Shown here: in pieces, positions 14,151-23,050 of the stretch
How positions within the stretch are numbered: position 1 is the first letter of the stretch
Layout of the letters: each line of letters opens with the position of its first letter
Notes under the pieces: model-generated
Database searches by the model: none
What the model saw: only the letters and a program-made list of their open reading frames with translations
What the model was told of the DNA's origin: nothing
Position numbers and translations under genes: made by a program
Origin: JAULZV01 sp032117135
GTDB lineage: Bacteria; Patescibacteriota; Minisyncoccia; Phycocordibacterales; JAACPR01
DNA length: 26,131 nucleotides
Direction of reading: 5' to 3'
Assembly: GCA_032117135.1 (NCBI GenBank)
Contig: JAULZV010000050.1
Span: 1 to 26,131 of the forward strand

Positions 14151-15029
14151 TTAGAGATTTTCGCGAAGTACTTGATTAAGATCTTCAAATTCTGGATCAT
14201 ATTTGGTTTGGACCCGTTGACTTGTCACGATCTCACGAGCAAAATCCCCATAGACCATCCGTAATCCCCATACTGGTATTCTAAACAGACATGGTCTCTT
14301 CATGGCTCGAGCTACTTTTGAAGAAAATTCTCGATTGGTCACCGGATACATACTTACGGCATTTTTTATTTCTTCATGCCCAAAAGGTGCATTGCAGTAT
14401 GTTTCGATACATCGATCGATTGAGACGAGTGACATATAGTGCGCACCAGATCCAAGTGATCCACCTAATCCAAACCTAAACACTTTTTTGAGGACACCAA
14501 GTATTCCTCCTTGCCCGATCACATGAGCATTGCGGATGATGCGCACCTCAATACCAAATTCTTTTGCTGCCAAAGCTTCTTTTTCCCAATCTGCTGCAAC
14601 CTGTGCAAGATAAGTATTAGCAGTAGTTGAAGAAGATTCATCAAGCATTTCATCACCTCGATCACCATATACTCCAATTGCCGAAGTACTGACCAAAAAT
14701 TGCGGTCTAAACTCAGGCATCTTACATTTTGAAACAAGTCTTCGTGTAAGATCAACTCGACTTGAACGTACGAGTTTCATATAGTGTTTTGTCCATCGTC
14801 CAAAAATAGGTACCCCCGCAAGATTAAAAATTACAAATACATGCTGGAGTGCTTCAAAATCAGGAATGAAAGAAAGATCTGATTGAATATATTCTACAGA
14901 CTTGAGAGGTGACGGATGCGGATCAATAATAATAACATGCGAACCTTCTCGCATCAGACGAAGCGCAAGCTGTGTCCCCACAAAACCAGAACCTCCAACA
15001 ATAACTACTTTTTTGTGAGCATATCTCAT
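14151..15029 (-). CDS. NAD(P)-dependent epimerase, TIGR01777/SDR39U1 (YfcH-like)
   Basis: A 292-aa extended SDR. The nucleotide-binding motif GGSGFVGTQLALRL is at about residues 12-25. NLAGVPIFGRWTKHYMKLVR is the NLAG..RW region typical of TIGR01777. The catalytic region is STSAIGVYGDRGDEMLDESS, with W-E-K-E-A following. VRIIRNAHVIGQGGILG and MSLVSIDRCIETY also match. The C-terminal RMVYGDFAREIVTSQRV resembles DUF1731. The family is linked to division-associated or envelope functions in some bacteria, but its substrate is unknown. A TATAAT (15043-15048) lies 13 nt before the ATG, leaving about a 6-nt leader. Confidence 0.9.
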   Translation of the reverse strand: MRYAHKKVVIVGGSGFVGTQLALRLMREGSHVIIIDPHPSPLKSVEYIQSDLSFIPDFEALQHVFVIFNLAGVPIFGRWTKHYMKLVRSSRVDLTRRLVSKCKMPEFRPQFLVSTSAIGVYGDRGDEMLDESSSTTANTYLAQVAADWEKEALAAKEFGIEVRIIRNAHVIGQGGILGVLKKVFRFGLGGSLGSGAHYMSLVSIDRCIETYCNAPFGHEEIKNAVSMYPVTNREFSSKVARAMKRPCLFRIPVWGLRMVYGDFAREIVTSQRVQTKYDPEFEDLNQVLRENL

Positions 15030-15105
15030 AGGTGTTGCTCATATTATACGCTATACGAAGTGCTCTATGCTCGTGAGTTTGTGTTGATGTGGATAAGAAT
15101 AAATT

Positions 15106-16188
15106 TTAATGATGGTGATGATTGCAATGGGATTCAATCGTGTCAGTAGATGAAAGGTATTTTGCGGCAAGAAGTGTCGTCAATGGCACTGCGATGATAA
15201 GTCCAATACTTCCCACAAGTGTTCGGACAATTTCGGCCGAAACTATTTCTTGACTGATGAGCATGTCAAAACGAATTCCTGATTGATACAAAAGTATTAA
15301 CAAAGGAAACGATGCTCCTGTATATGCAAGAACGAGTGTGTTCACAAGCGCACTAACGTGTTCTTTTCCTACACGGAGTGCGCGCCCAAATATTTCATGA
15401 ACAGAGAGAGATGGATTAGCACGTTTTATTTCGGATACAACTGCAACTTGAGTAATTGCAATATCATCAAGCACTCCGAGCATTCCGATAATTATTCCCG
15501 CCAGCAAAAGATCTGCAAAATCAACGACTCCTCCCGTAGCGACAAGTGCATTGAGTGACTCATCATCACCTAGTCCCGTCAGACGCATCCAGTACGATAC
15601 TGCCAGTGACAAAAGTCCCGCACACACAATAGCACCAAGTGTTCCGAGAAGTGCAATGACCGAACCTCGTTTGAATCCATGAGAAAGAAAAAGTACTACT
15701 GACAAAATAATTGCTCCGACACCGACCGACACCAGAAGCGGATTAATCCCGCGTATCACCAAAGGAAGCATCACAAAAATAATGACGACAAAACTAAGTG
15801 CGAGTCCGAGCATTGATCGTATACCCTGCTTTCCATTCAGAGCAAAAACGACAAGTGCGAACAGTGCAAGAATATAAAAAATCATAGGAGTACGATCTTT
15901 TTCAAGAATTTGAAATTGTCCCTCTACAACTTCACGCACAAAAATAACTTCACCTTCACGTACTTCAAATTTGTCTTGCGAAAAAATAGCTCGAGTACCC
16001 GCCCGCTCCCCTTCCAAAAACAAAACTTCAATCGATTGAACAGTGATATCAAAATCAAATCCTTCAAGTTGCTCTTGCTCGGTCGATATCACATCAACGA
16101 TACGCACCTTCACAATGTCTTCTTGTGCATGCACAAAAAAAGGAACTGTCACAAACATTAGTATTACCACTACTATTTTATAAAACAT
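15106..16188 (-). CDS. YibE/F-like integral membrane protein with His tail
   Basis: A 360-aa protein. The ATG at 16186-16188 is preferred because AGGGTGA lies at SD distance upstream, the only clear SD noticed here, and a signal peptide (MFYKIVVVILMFVTVPFFVHA) follows. An external domain of about 85 residues comes first. The YibE/F membrane domain (about residues 105-350) then has eight hydrophobic helices, with motifs FADLLLAGIIIGMLGVLDDI and GKEHVSALVNTLVLAYTGAS. YibE/F function is not firmly known. The last residues are HCNHHHH, a possible metal-binding tail. Its neighbours are a ZIP transporter and a Ca2+/cation antiporter, so an ion-related role is a reasonable guess. Confidence 0.88.
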   Translation of the reverse strand: MFYKIVVVILMFVTVPFFVHAQEDIVKVRIVDVISTEQEQLEGFDFDITVQSIEVLFLEGERAGTRAIFSQDKFEVREGEVIFVREVVEGQFQILEKDRTPMIFYILALFALVVFALNGKQGIRSMLGLALSFVVIIFVMLPLVIRGINPLLVSVGVGAIILSVVLFLSHGFKRGSVIALLGTLGAIVCAGLLSLAVSYWMRLTGLGDDESLNALVATGGVVDFADLLLAGIIIGMLGVLDDIAITQVAVVSEIKRANPSLSVHEIFGRALRVGKEHVSALVNTLVLAYTGASFPLLILLYQSGIRFDMLISQEIVSAEIVRTLVGSIGLIIAVPLTTLLAAKYLSSTDTIESHCNHHHH

Positions 16189-16331
16189 ATACATCACCCT
16201 ATCACAAACTAGACAAATCATAAACGACACATTAATCGGTCTTCACTATTCAATTACTCTTCACATTTTTGGACATAAGTCCTTCAAAGATCATACCGCC
16301 CTCAATCAAATCTCAATCACATATTGGATAC

Positions 16332-17300
16332 TCACCACCCGAACATGACGCGGAAGAGTACGAAACAGAGATATGCCAGATATATCGAAACAAACAATAT
16401 TCCTTCTTTGCGTTCGAGTGTATATTTGGTACCCAAAAACATACTTGCAAGAAGCATGAGAGAGGCACATAAAGTAATTGAGAAATCGAACGCAATATCA
16501 TGAGGAACTGATACTGATCCAAAGAGTGATGCAATACCGATAATACCGATAAAATCGAATATGTTTGATCCTATAATATTCCCGATTGCAATTCCTCCCA
16601 TTTTTTTGCGGATAGCTGCAATTGAGATTACGAGCTCAGGCATCGAAGTACCGATACCAATAATGACCACGCTAATGATAGCCTCGCTCACTCCGAGACT
16701 TGTCGCAATAATTTGTGCTCCTTCTACAACCCACTGAGCCCCCAAGAACACGCCAGCAAGCCCAATAACAATCAAAAAGAAAGCTGTCAGCAACGCGACT
16801 TTTTCAGTATCTTGAACCTCTTCGGCATGAATATTATTTTTGGATAGAGTAAGCATATACCACACCCACATACAAAAGAGTATCAGTATGACAAACCCTT
16901 CTGGTCTTGTGATTCCTGCATAAGCACCACCGAATACTGGAAGGAATCCAAATATCATTGCAATCAATATAGCCAGAATATTAATGACCACATCACGATG
17001 TACCCACTCTTTTTTGAGTGTCAGTGGTGCAAACAAAGCCGACAATCCGAGAATAAAAAGAATGTTATACGTATTGCTTCCGATAATCGCACCTATCCCA
17101 ACTTCACCACCCTTAATAACTGAAGATATGTTGATACTCAACTCAGGAATCGAAGTTCCAATCCCGACGATAAGCAATCCAATTACCCAACTTGATACAT
17201 TAAAGAATCGCGCAACAGCTGATGCACCCTTTACAGTAGCGCCTGCACTTTTTACAAGAATAAAAAGTCCTAGCAAAAATAAAATTATTGTCCAAAACAT
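16332..17300 (-). CDS. CaCA-family Na+(K+)/Ca2+ exchanger (YrbG-like)
   Basis: A 322-aa protein with ten TM helices in two inverted halves. Alpha-repeat 1 contains GIGTSIPELSINISSVIKGG with GSNTYNILFILG. Alpha-repeat 2 contains GIGTSMPELVISIAAI with GSNIFDFIGIIG. The Glu in S-x-P-E and the Asn/Asp in G-S-N are the ion-coordinating residues, all present. It should export Ca2+ in exchange for Na+ or H+ across the plasma membrane. The start lies 17 bp after the VanY stop, but its own extended -10 TGATATACT, 7 nt before the ATG, sits in that gap and predicts a leaderless mRNA. About 140 bp separate its stop from the YibE/F start, with no clear terminator. Confidence 0.94.
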   Translation of the reverse strand: MFWTIILFLLGLFILVKSAGATVKGASAVARFFNVSSWVIGLLIVGIGTSIPELSINISSVIKGGEVGIGAIIGSNTYNILFILGLSALFAPLTLKKEWVHRDVVINILAILIAMIFGFLPVFGGAYAGITRPEGFVILILFCMWVWYMLTLSKNNIHAEEVQDTEKVALLTAFFLIVIGLAGVFLGAQWVVEGAQIIATSLGVSEAIISVVIIGIGTSMPELVISIAAIRKKMGGIAIGNIIGSNIFDFIGIIGIASLFGSVSVPHDIAFDFSITLCASLMLLASMFLGTKYTLERKEGILFVSIYLAYLCFVLFRVMFGW

Positions 17301-17307
17301 ATAACGC

Positions 17308-17313
17308 AGTATA
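17308..17313 (-). promoter_or_regulatory. -10 box of a leaderless promoter (CaCA exchanger)
   Basis: Extended -10 TGATATACT, hexamer 17308-17313, 7 nt before the ATG at 17298-17300. Same extended -10 and spacing as at the ZIP gene. Confidence 0.55.
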
Positions 17314-17317
17314 TCAT

Positions 17318-18331
17318 CTATATTTTCCTATTTCTTTTCTTTTCGTCTTTTATTTTTTTCTGTTGAGCCTTGAGGTACTCATCAAGAGGAATTCCTTTTT
17401 TTATTATTTCTCTAGCATGCACAACGCCGACATATCGAAAATGCCACGGTTCGTATATATATCCTCCCTGCGTAGTAGTATCAGAAGGATTACTCATCAC
17501 AAACCCATACAAATGAGCATTCGCTTTGACCCACTGACCTTCAGGTGTCATCCCAAAATATTCATCCGCACCCACGAATGAATTGGATGCAGCAGTAAGA
17601 TCTACAGTCGTCCCGAGTTGATGCTCAGAATGCATTGGTTCAGCAATGTGATATTTTGCTTCTGTACCCAAAATAGAATGCCAGATACGATATACAATAC
17701 TTTGAATCTCTGGAGCGCGATACCCTGAGGTAGCAGCTAGGATGTGCCCGTTTCGATATGCGTCAGCAAACATTTTTTCGAGGTCAGCCACTACTTCTTC
17801 TTTAAGACACACAATTCCTGTTGTCTTAATACGATCAGAGATATCGATTAGTCCACTCGGTACATATTCTTTTTTGAGTGGATTAGAACGATTTACAATA
17901 TGCAAAAATTCATCTTCATCGTCATCATTTTCAACTTGAGGACACAATTCCGCAAGATATATTTTATGTAAAGCTGCGCGTGTAACATCATCGATGATAC
18001 CTGTGATAGGTAAGTTTTCTGATTTTTGGTATTGCATGATGGCCGATTGTGTTGCTGGTCCATAGTATCCTGTTATATTTTCATCAGGAAAATCATCTTG
18101 TAAACTTCGCAACGCATGTTGGACAAGTGTTACATCTTTCCCAGTATCACCTTGCACTAACTGCCTCTGTAGACCTTTACTACTTTGATACGCATACACT
18201 ACCTCAGCATGTATTCCGGCAATATTTGCAGTGTGTCTCGTCAGATATTCTTTAAATTCTGGAGTACTGAGCCACAACAATCCGATCACTGAAATCAAGA
18301 CTGTAGCAAAGATAAGTGCTGATTGCTTCAT
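17318..18331 (-). CDS. VanY-type D,D-carboxypeptidase with peptidoglycan-binding domain
   Basis: A 337-aa protein. A signal-anchor covers residues 5-22. A PG_binding_1 domain lies at about 60-125 (GDTGKDVTLVQHALRSLQ, GYYGPATQSAIMQYQK). The M15B/VanY domain lies at about 165-315, with SGYRAPEIQ, SEHQLGTTVDLT (His and Asp zinc ligands) and EPWHFRYVG (catalytic Glu and ligand His). The C-terminal 20 residues are Lys-rich. It removes terminal D-Ala from stem peptides while bound to the wall. The ATG lies 2 nt after the stop of the large proline-rich protein, so the two form an operon and may work at the same site. Confidence 0.94.
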   Translation of the reverse strand: MKQSALIFATVLISVIGLLWLSTPEFKEYLTRHTANIAGIHAEVVYAYQSSKGLQRQLVQGDTGKDVTLVQHALRSLQDDFPDENITGYYGPATQSAIMQYQKSENLPITGIIDDVTRAALHKIYLAELCPQVENDDDEDEFLHIVNRSNPLKKEYVPSGLIDISDRIKTTGIVCLKEEVVADLEKMFADAYRNGHILAATSGYRAPEIQSIVYRIWHSILGTEAKYHIAEPMHSEHQLGTTVDLTAASNSFVGADEYFGMTPEGQWVKANAHLYGFVMSNPSDTTTQGGYIYEPWHFRYVGVVHAREIIKKGIPLDEYLKAQQKKIKDEKKRNRKI

Positions 18332-18333
18332 GT

Positions 18334-20493
18334 TTAGATAGATTCAGAGAGAGAAGGAGTTGTAGAAGTTGGCATGCGAGAAGGTACAGGAGTAGAAGTA
18401 GGATCAGAAGTAGATGCACTTAATTCTAGTATTTCTTCGTACGTTTTTGAATCAGTTGGAGTTTCAATTTGAATTGGAACATTGATATCTCGTATTTCAA
18501 ATGCCACCTCAAATATCAATTGCTTATCACGAAACGAGATGACTTCATCCCCGGGAACAATGCGAGTGGTCACTTGATACTTCGCAGGAAATCCCTCAGC
18601 ATCAACCCACAGCACAAAATCTACATTTTGATCAAAATACTCGAACATCTGAGAAAATTCTTCACTCTCTAAGTATGTAACATATTCTGGATCAGTGAAT
18701 AATGTGTCTTCAAACAATTCTGGATTAAGAACTGCTTCGTCTGCAAGTTTTTGATAAAAAGGTAAGACTGCCTCTTGGCGAATCGCGAGATCGTATCGAT
18801 ACAATACTCTTCCATTTTCAGTACTCTTTTGTGGTTTTTGCTTGAAAGACAAAAGTTTTTCTTCATCGGCATATTGGATAATCTTTTTTGTGAACTCAAG
18901 AGCTTGTTCTTGTTGTACCTTAAAATCTTCTTCCATTTCGACCATCTCTGACTGATCAACAAATCCAAAATTCATTGCTTCTGATTCGATATCTTCTGAA
19001 GAGAGGCGTATCCATTGTCCTTTAGGAGGCATCAGTCCCGTTAATCCTAAAGCCGGAAAATTATTTATTTTAAAATAATATGCCAAGTCGTCTTTGAGTG
19101 CCTCGATATTTATTTTGTATGTCAGATCTCCAACATCACCACTTCCATCGAGCATAAACTTCCATTTCCAAGGATTGATATCATCACCTCGTGATAATGC
19201 AACATCTACTGATCCTTGTATATTTATTTCTGGAGGCAAAAATTGAGCAAACGCTGACATAGATTCAAAGAATGTAGGTTGTTGCCCTTCAAAATAAAAA
19301 TAGATTGGACTATTATTATTAAATATTGTAGTCTTCCCCTCTACCACAATGCTTGATGGATCATAGGCATACTCTTTAATTGTATCGATTGCATCTTGTG
19401 TTTCAAAAGTGATGCTTAAGTTAAAATTTTGTCCCTCTTCAGTGAGACGGTAGGTGTATGTTTTTTGTGTGAGTGGATCTTTGGTTGAAATAAGTTCATC
19501 GGTATACGCATAAGGATTTTGAATACCGTCGATAGTCGCAGGATATCCAGCGTCCATGGTTGAGTATCTGAGTGCTGAAATAATACTAGAAATATCATCT
19601 ATTCTTTGAGAATCTCGTTCATATTGCAAGGCAATACGTTCAGCATCAGGATTTTGAGTTGGAATATATGGATATGCATCGACCTCACGATCTGTTGCAT
19701 ATAATTGTGCGGATACGGCATATGAGGATGATTCGATTTGTGTAATCTTGTTCAAGAGACCAGTTAGTAAATTAGTTTCATCATATGGAGCTGTTGCAAA
19801 AGGTCCTAATTTTTGAGTGTATGCGTAGGCACCTCCAGCAGCAAGAACAAATAATACAATCACAAAAATAAACAAGCCCACATGACTGGATTTTTCACGA
19901 GGGACACTATTAGGTGGTGCATGTGGAGGAACTTGAAACGGAGGGAGTTCATTGATGACTGCTTCTGAGGACGGAGGCGTTGCTTGAGCAGCTTGAATAG
20001 GTGCGACCGGAGGATTTGTTGGTGGCGGAGTGTATTGTGATGCAGGAGATTGAGTTGCTGTCGCTGTGACTGTCGGTGTCGAGCCTTGATTTGAAACTGG
20101 TTGTGCAGCAATAGATGCAGATTGTATATATGGATCAAGTCCAGGCTTTTGGATAAATGGTTGTCCTTCTGCAGATGATGGAGTGATTGACACTTGTGCA
20201 GTGACTGGAGTTTGAACGGGAGCTGGAGTTGGTCCCGGAATTTGAAATTCACCTGGTTGTAGTATCGAAGAAGTATCTGGCGCAGATGTATCTGGCGCGG
20301 CAGATTGTGTAATTTGAGGCGAGCTCTCTGAAGCAAGTGTTTGTGATTCAGGGACCGGAGGATGATAATCCGGATGATTAAATACAGGTCCGGGAGCAGG
20401 AGTCTGCATTGGTGTAGATGGTACTGTTCCTACCCCACTGGTTGACGATGATGATCCAGAGAGATCTTGAGGATTTGATTGTGAAGGTGGCAT
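18334..20493 (-). CDS. Large single-TM protein with Pro-rich cytoplasmic region and extracellular domain
   Basis: A 719-aa protein with no family I can name. Residues 1-200 are low complexity (Pro, Ser, Thr, Gln; no Cys). One TM helix follows at about 204-228 (VGLFIFVIVLFVLAAGGAYA). The external part (230-690) is folded and acidic. It has a segment like the C-terminal region of type IV pilin-like proteins (SIISALRYSTMDAGYPATID) followed by YAYTDELISTK, beta-rich stretches, and a Thr/Ser/Pro tail. It has a promoter of its own and is followed at 2 nt by the VanY gene. It probably acts as an envelope scaffold or substrate receptor for the peptidase; this is inference from the operon only. Confidence 0.8.
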   Translation of the reverse strand: MPPSQSNPQDLSGSSSSTSGVGTVPSTPMQTPAPGPVFNHPDYHPPVPESQTLASESSPQITQSAAPDTSAPDTSSILQPGEFQIPGPTPAPVQTPVTAQVSITPSSAEGQPFIQKPGLDPYIQSASIAAQPVSNQGSTPTVTATATQSPASQYTPPPTNPPVAPIQAAQATPPSSEAVINELPPFQVPPHAPPNSVPREKSSHVGLFIFVIVLFVLAAGGAYAYTQKLGPFATAPYDETNLLTGLLNKITQIESSSYAVSAQLYATDREVDAYPYIPTQNPDAERIALQYERDSQRIDDISSIISALRYSTMDAGYPATIDGIQNPYAYTDELISTKDPLTQKTYTYRLTEEGQNFNLSITFETQDAIDTIKEYAYDPSSIVVEGKTTIFNNNSPIYFYFEGQQPTFFESMSAFAQFLPPEINIQGSVDVALSRGDDINPWKWKFMLDGSGDVGDLTYKINIEALKDDLAYYFKINNFPALGLTGLMPPKGQWIRLSSEDIESEAMNFGFVDQSEMVEMEEDFKVQQEQALEFTKKIIQYADEEKLLSFKQKPQKSTENGRVLYRYDLAIRQEAVLPFYQKLADEAVLNPELFEDTLFTDPEYVTYLESEEFSQMFEYFDQNVDFVLWVDAEGFPAKYQVTTRIVPGDEVISFRDKQLIFEVAFEIRDINVPIQIETPTDSKTYEEILELSASTSDPTSTPVPSRMPTSTTPSLSESI

Positions 20494-20521
20494 GTATGTA
20501 TTTTATTTCAATAATACATGT

Positions 20522-20550
20522 AGTATATCGTGACGCACTGGTCGGTACAA
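20522..20550 (-). promoter_or_regulatory. Promoter of the Pro-rich protein-VanY operon
   Basis: -35 TTGTAC (20545-20550), 17-bp spacer, -10 TATACT (20522-20527). The leader is about 20 nt, longer than for most genes here. Confidence 0.6.
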
Positions 20551-20614
20551 AATAATAGCGTTGATAACTTGGTTTTTATTTTGATTTAACGGAGATTGCG
20601 ATGTGTAAATAGAA

Positions 20615-21160
20615 TTATTTCACTAATGTATCAAGCATTTCTTTGATCACAGAGTATGACTGATTTCCTAGAATCGTCATAACCGTATTATTGGGTCCAT
20701 ATACAAGTGAATATGGTGTACCAAAATTACCTGATTGCACGATAGAAGCTGCTGATTTGATATCCTTATCTACTTCATTCTGCTGAGCATATTGAGCAAG
20801 ACATGTATCAAAGGAATTCTTTTTGATACCAAGATCGACTGCAATATCAGAAAGAGTATCCAAACTTAAGTTTGGTGAGATGTTAAATGTTTCGTTAATA
20901 AATGATGCGAATTTCTTTTTGCCTCCTACTTTTGCAGCACATTCGCTTGCATTAGCAGCTAACTGAGCATTCGAATGAAACGACAATGGATAATGTCTGA
21001 GTACAAATGCCACCTTGTTGCCATATACATCAATCAAATCTTGTGTGGTTGTATTAAAAGATTTGCAAAATGGACATTCAAGATCAGTATAGGTCAAAAC
21101 TTTCACTTTTGATTTCATGCTTCCACTCAAAAAATGATCTTTACTTGTAATCTTGTTCAC
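20615..21160 (-). CDS. DsbA-like thioredoxin-fold domain (probably the C-terminal half of a split gene)
   Basis: 181 aa from a GTG at 21158-21160. A DsbA/Thioredoxin_4 fold is indicated by KVLTYTDLECPFCKSFNTTT with the catalytic CPFC, RHYPLSFHSNAQLAANASEC, and the cis-Pro region GNFGTPYSLVYG. Relatives form or isomerise disulfides outside the membrane, yet this frame has no signal peptide and no good start. The frame is open upstream to 21265 and encodes a linker (KSKGSKSTSCEKQKKTK, then a Ser/Asp/Asn-rich stretch). This joins the preceding secreted protein if one base is added in the A7 tract at 21257-21263. The domain is therefore most likely part of a 467-aa exported protein. Confidence 0.85.
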   Translation of the reverse strand: MNKITSKDHFLSGSMKSKVKVLTYTDLECPFCKSFNTTTQDLIDVYGNKVAFVLRHYPLSFHSNAQLAANASECAAKVGGKKKFASFINETFNISPNLSLDTLSDIAVDLGIKKNSFDTCLAQYAQQNEVDKDIKSAASIVQSGNFGTPYSLVYGPNNTVMTILGNQSYSVIKEMLDTLVK

Positions 21161-21204
21161 ATCTGAACTTGATTTTGAATCTAAGTCTGAGTTTGAATTT
21201 GAAT

Positions 21205-22017
21205 CTACTTTAGTTTTCTTTTGTTTTTCGCAACTAGTTGATTTTGAACCTTTAGATTTTTTTGTTCACCCAAAAATCCTGTTGAGTCGACGCAATAGTA
21301 TGACTTACTTGATTTTAATTTCACTTCCGCAGCCCATGAGGTGGCACTAGAGTCACAATCTACTTTTTGACCAAGAGCTTTGCTGACTGATGAAAGACTG
21401 TCTTTGATACCCCATGATCCAGAAGTCTTACACACATTTTTGTAATTTCCGTTTGTGTCATAAAACAATTCAGCAGATGCTCGTGAGTTTGCAAAGTTTG
21501 CTTTCACAACAGACGTAGATATTTTGCTCTCGTAATACGTGTCTTTAGTGTTTTTTGTTTTGATACTAAATTCTTTAGATACTCCAAATGATGCAGTGAG
21601 ATTTGTATCATCTATACTAATCTCATCCACGACCATAACAAAGTATTTGCCTGAGGGCATTTCTTCAGTCACAACAAAAGTATGTGATTTCTGATTGATT
21701 GGGACAGTAACATACTCGATAGTATCTTCATATTCTTCATTAATAATTCCAACATGTAATTCCCTACTTGAGCTTTTTGCATAATCCCATTTCACTTTAA
21801 TCGAATCCCCTATCTTGTATGTCTTAGAAGAAGTATTGACCTGTATTGACTTATCACTCTTATATCCAATTATTTCTTCGACCTCACTTAGACTGAGTGA
21901 TAGATTGCCTGATTGAACCGGTTGAATTACAGTAGTTGCAGAAACTTCACTATTGATAAAAATCGTACAGAACGCGACGAGTACAAAGACACATGCAAAT
22001 TTAAAATTGTTTTTCAT
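21205..22017 (-). CDS. Secreted Ig-like/pilin-like protein, truncated by an apparent frameshift
   Basis: A 270-aa protein. A signal peptide covers residues 1-27 (MKNNFKFACVFVLVAFCTIF). An Ig-like beta domain lies at about 58-150 (KTYKIGDSIKVKWDYAKSSS, PSGKYFVMVVDE). A pilin-like domain common in CPR lies at about 168-250 (NSRASAELFYDTNGNYKNVC, SYYCVDSTGFLGEQ). After GEQ the frame reads KNLKVQNQLVAKNKRKLK and stops, which is unlike the family. The -1 frame instead gives KSKGSKSTSC, restoring the usual closing Cys, and runs into the DsbA-like domain. The shift point is an A7 tract on the coding strand (21257-21263). The cause may be a true mutation, programmed slippage or a sequencing error. 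The promoter is TTGCGC-N16-TATGCT, 6 nt before the ATG. Confidence 0.85.
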   Translation of the reverse strand: MKNNFKFACVFVLVAFCTIFINSEVSATTVIQPVQSGNLSLSLSEVEEIIGYKSDKSIQVNTSSKTYKIGDSIKVKWDYAKSSSRELHVGIINEEYEDTIEYVTVPINQKSHTFVVTEEMPSGKYFVMVVDEISIDDTNLTASFGVSKEFSIKTKNTKDTYYESKISTSVVKANFANSRASAELFYDTNGNYKNVCKTSGSWGIKDSLSSVSKALGQKVDCDSSATSWAAEVKLKSSKSYYCVDSTGFLGEQKNLKVQNQLVAKNKRKLK

Positions 22018-22023
22018 ACTGAA

Positions 22024-22051
22024 AGCATACCATTGACGATAGAGTGCGCAA
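22024..22051 (-). promoter_or_regulatory. Leaderless promoter, copy A
   Basis: -35 TTGCGC (22046-22051), 16-bp spacer, -10 TATGCT (22024-22029), 6 nt to the ATG. It is homologous to the promoter at 23426-23453. Confidence 0.65.
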
Positions 22052-22175
22052 TGGGCAGGCGTTCATAACACACTTGATGGCGTGTTTGGAACAAGAAGGT
22101 GGGTTTGTGATTGTTTTTAAATTTAGTTTCCTAAACATCTGTACCCAACATCATTACGTTATTAAAAACTTTAGT

Positions 22176-22181
22176 TATAAT
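22176..22181 (+). promoter_or_regulatory. -10 box of a leaderless promoter (DUF3137-like gene)
   Basis: TATAAT, 6 nt before the ATG at 22188; a weak -35 TTACGT (22154-22159) is 16 bp upstream. Confidence 0.6.
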
Positions 22182-22187
22182 TCAAAG

Positions 22188-23009
22188 ATGCAAATCAATG
22201 CCCAATCTTACCTCAGATTAGAAAAAATATTATTCTCAAAGAAAACAAAGGTAGTTTTTGTTGTATTTGTCATTTTACTGCTTCTTTTAATTTTTACAAT
22301 AAGAATATATGATCTGTTGATTTTTATATTTTTACCCCTTGTCGCCTATTTTTTCATAAAACAATTTATTGATCGCAAAAACTTTATGATGAAATTCGCA
22401 CAGGACAATGGTCTTGATTTTGAATTTTCAAAGACAATAGATTTTCCTGGTAGACTATTTAGTCTAGGTAATGGGACCAGTACAAAGACAATTCTAAATT
22501 TGATTCATGGTAGATACAAAGAATATCCAATTAAAATCTTTCACTATAATTACAGTGTAGGTAGCGGGAAAAATAGAAGAACATATCACTTCACCGTATG
22601 TGAAGTTGAGATCAGCGAGCTAGACTTCCCTTTTATCTTACTCAAATCAAATTCGATGATGAAGCATGCTTCGACTGATTATTTTGGTCAAGACAAAGAT
22701 TCTGAAATAAATATTGGTGATGAATTTCAAAAAGTGTTTACACTATATTGTCGAAACGAATACGAAATAGAAGTTTTGCAAATATTTAATAAAGAGCTTT
22801 TGTCTTATCTTGCAACTCAGGCTCACAAATTTTCTATAGAATTTTCAAAAAACAAAATATACATATACGATGATCATATAATTACCACTCAGCAGGCGAT
22901 GGACGAAATGTACATGGTGCTCAAAATGATTATCGACCGATCTGGTGAACTTCTCAAAAGACTGAGAGATGATTTTGAATCAATGCATGAGTTTTACAAT
23001 AAGGATTAA
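22188..23009 (+). CDS. DUF3137-like membrane protein
   Basis: A 273-aa protein from ATG 22188 (MQINAQSYLRLEKILFSKKT). The open frame continues upstream to 22044, but TATAAT lies 6 nt before this ATG. Two adjacent TM helices lie at about residues 22-60. The soluble part resembles DUF3137: KFAQDNGLDFEFSKT, LFSLGNGTSTKTILNLIHGR, YPIKIFHYNYSVGSGKNRRT, FTVCEVEI, and a late IEFSKNKIYIYDDHIITTQQ. The function is unknown; the fold is probably cytoplasmic after a hairpin anchor. It is the only plus-strand gene in this part, divergent from the pilin-like/DsbA gene and convergent with the small membrane protein at 23051. Confidence 0.8.
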   Translation: MQINAQSYLRLEKILFSKKTKVVFVVFVILLLLLIFTIRIYDLLIFIFLPLVAYFFIKQFIDRKNFMMKFAQDNGLDFEFSKTIDFPGRLFSLGNGTSTKTILNLIHGRYKEYPIKIFHYNYSVGSGKNRRTYHFTVCEVEISELDFPFILLKSNSMMKHASTDYFGQDKDSEINIGDEFQKVFTLYCRNEYEIEVLQIFNKELLSYLATQAHKFSIEFSKNKIYIYDDHIITTQQAMDEMYMVLKMIIDRSGELLKRLRDDFESMHEFYNKD

Positions 23010-23050
23010 AGTGCTTGCACAGAAGTTTTGTTTTAAGAATCTTGTTTGGG

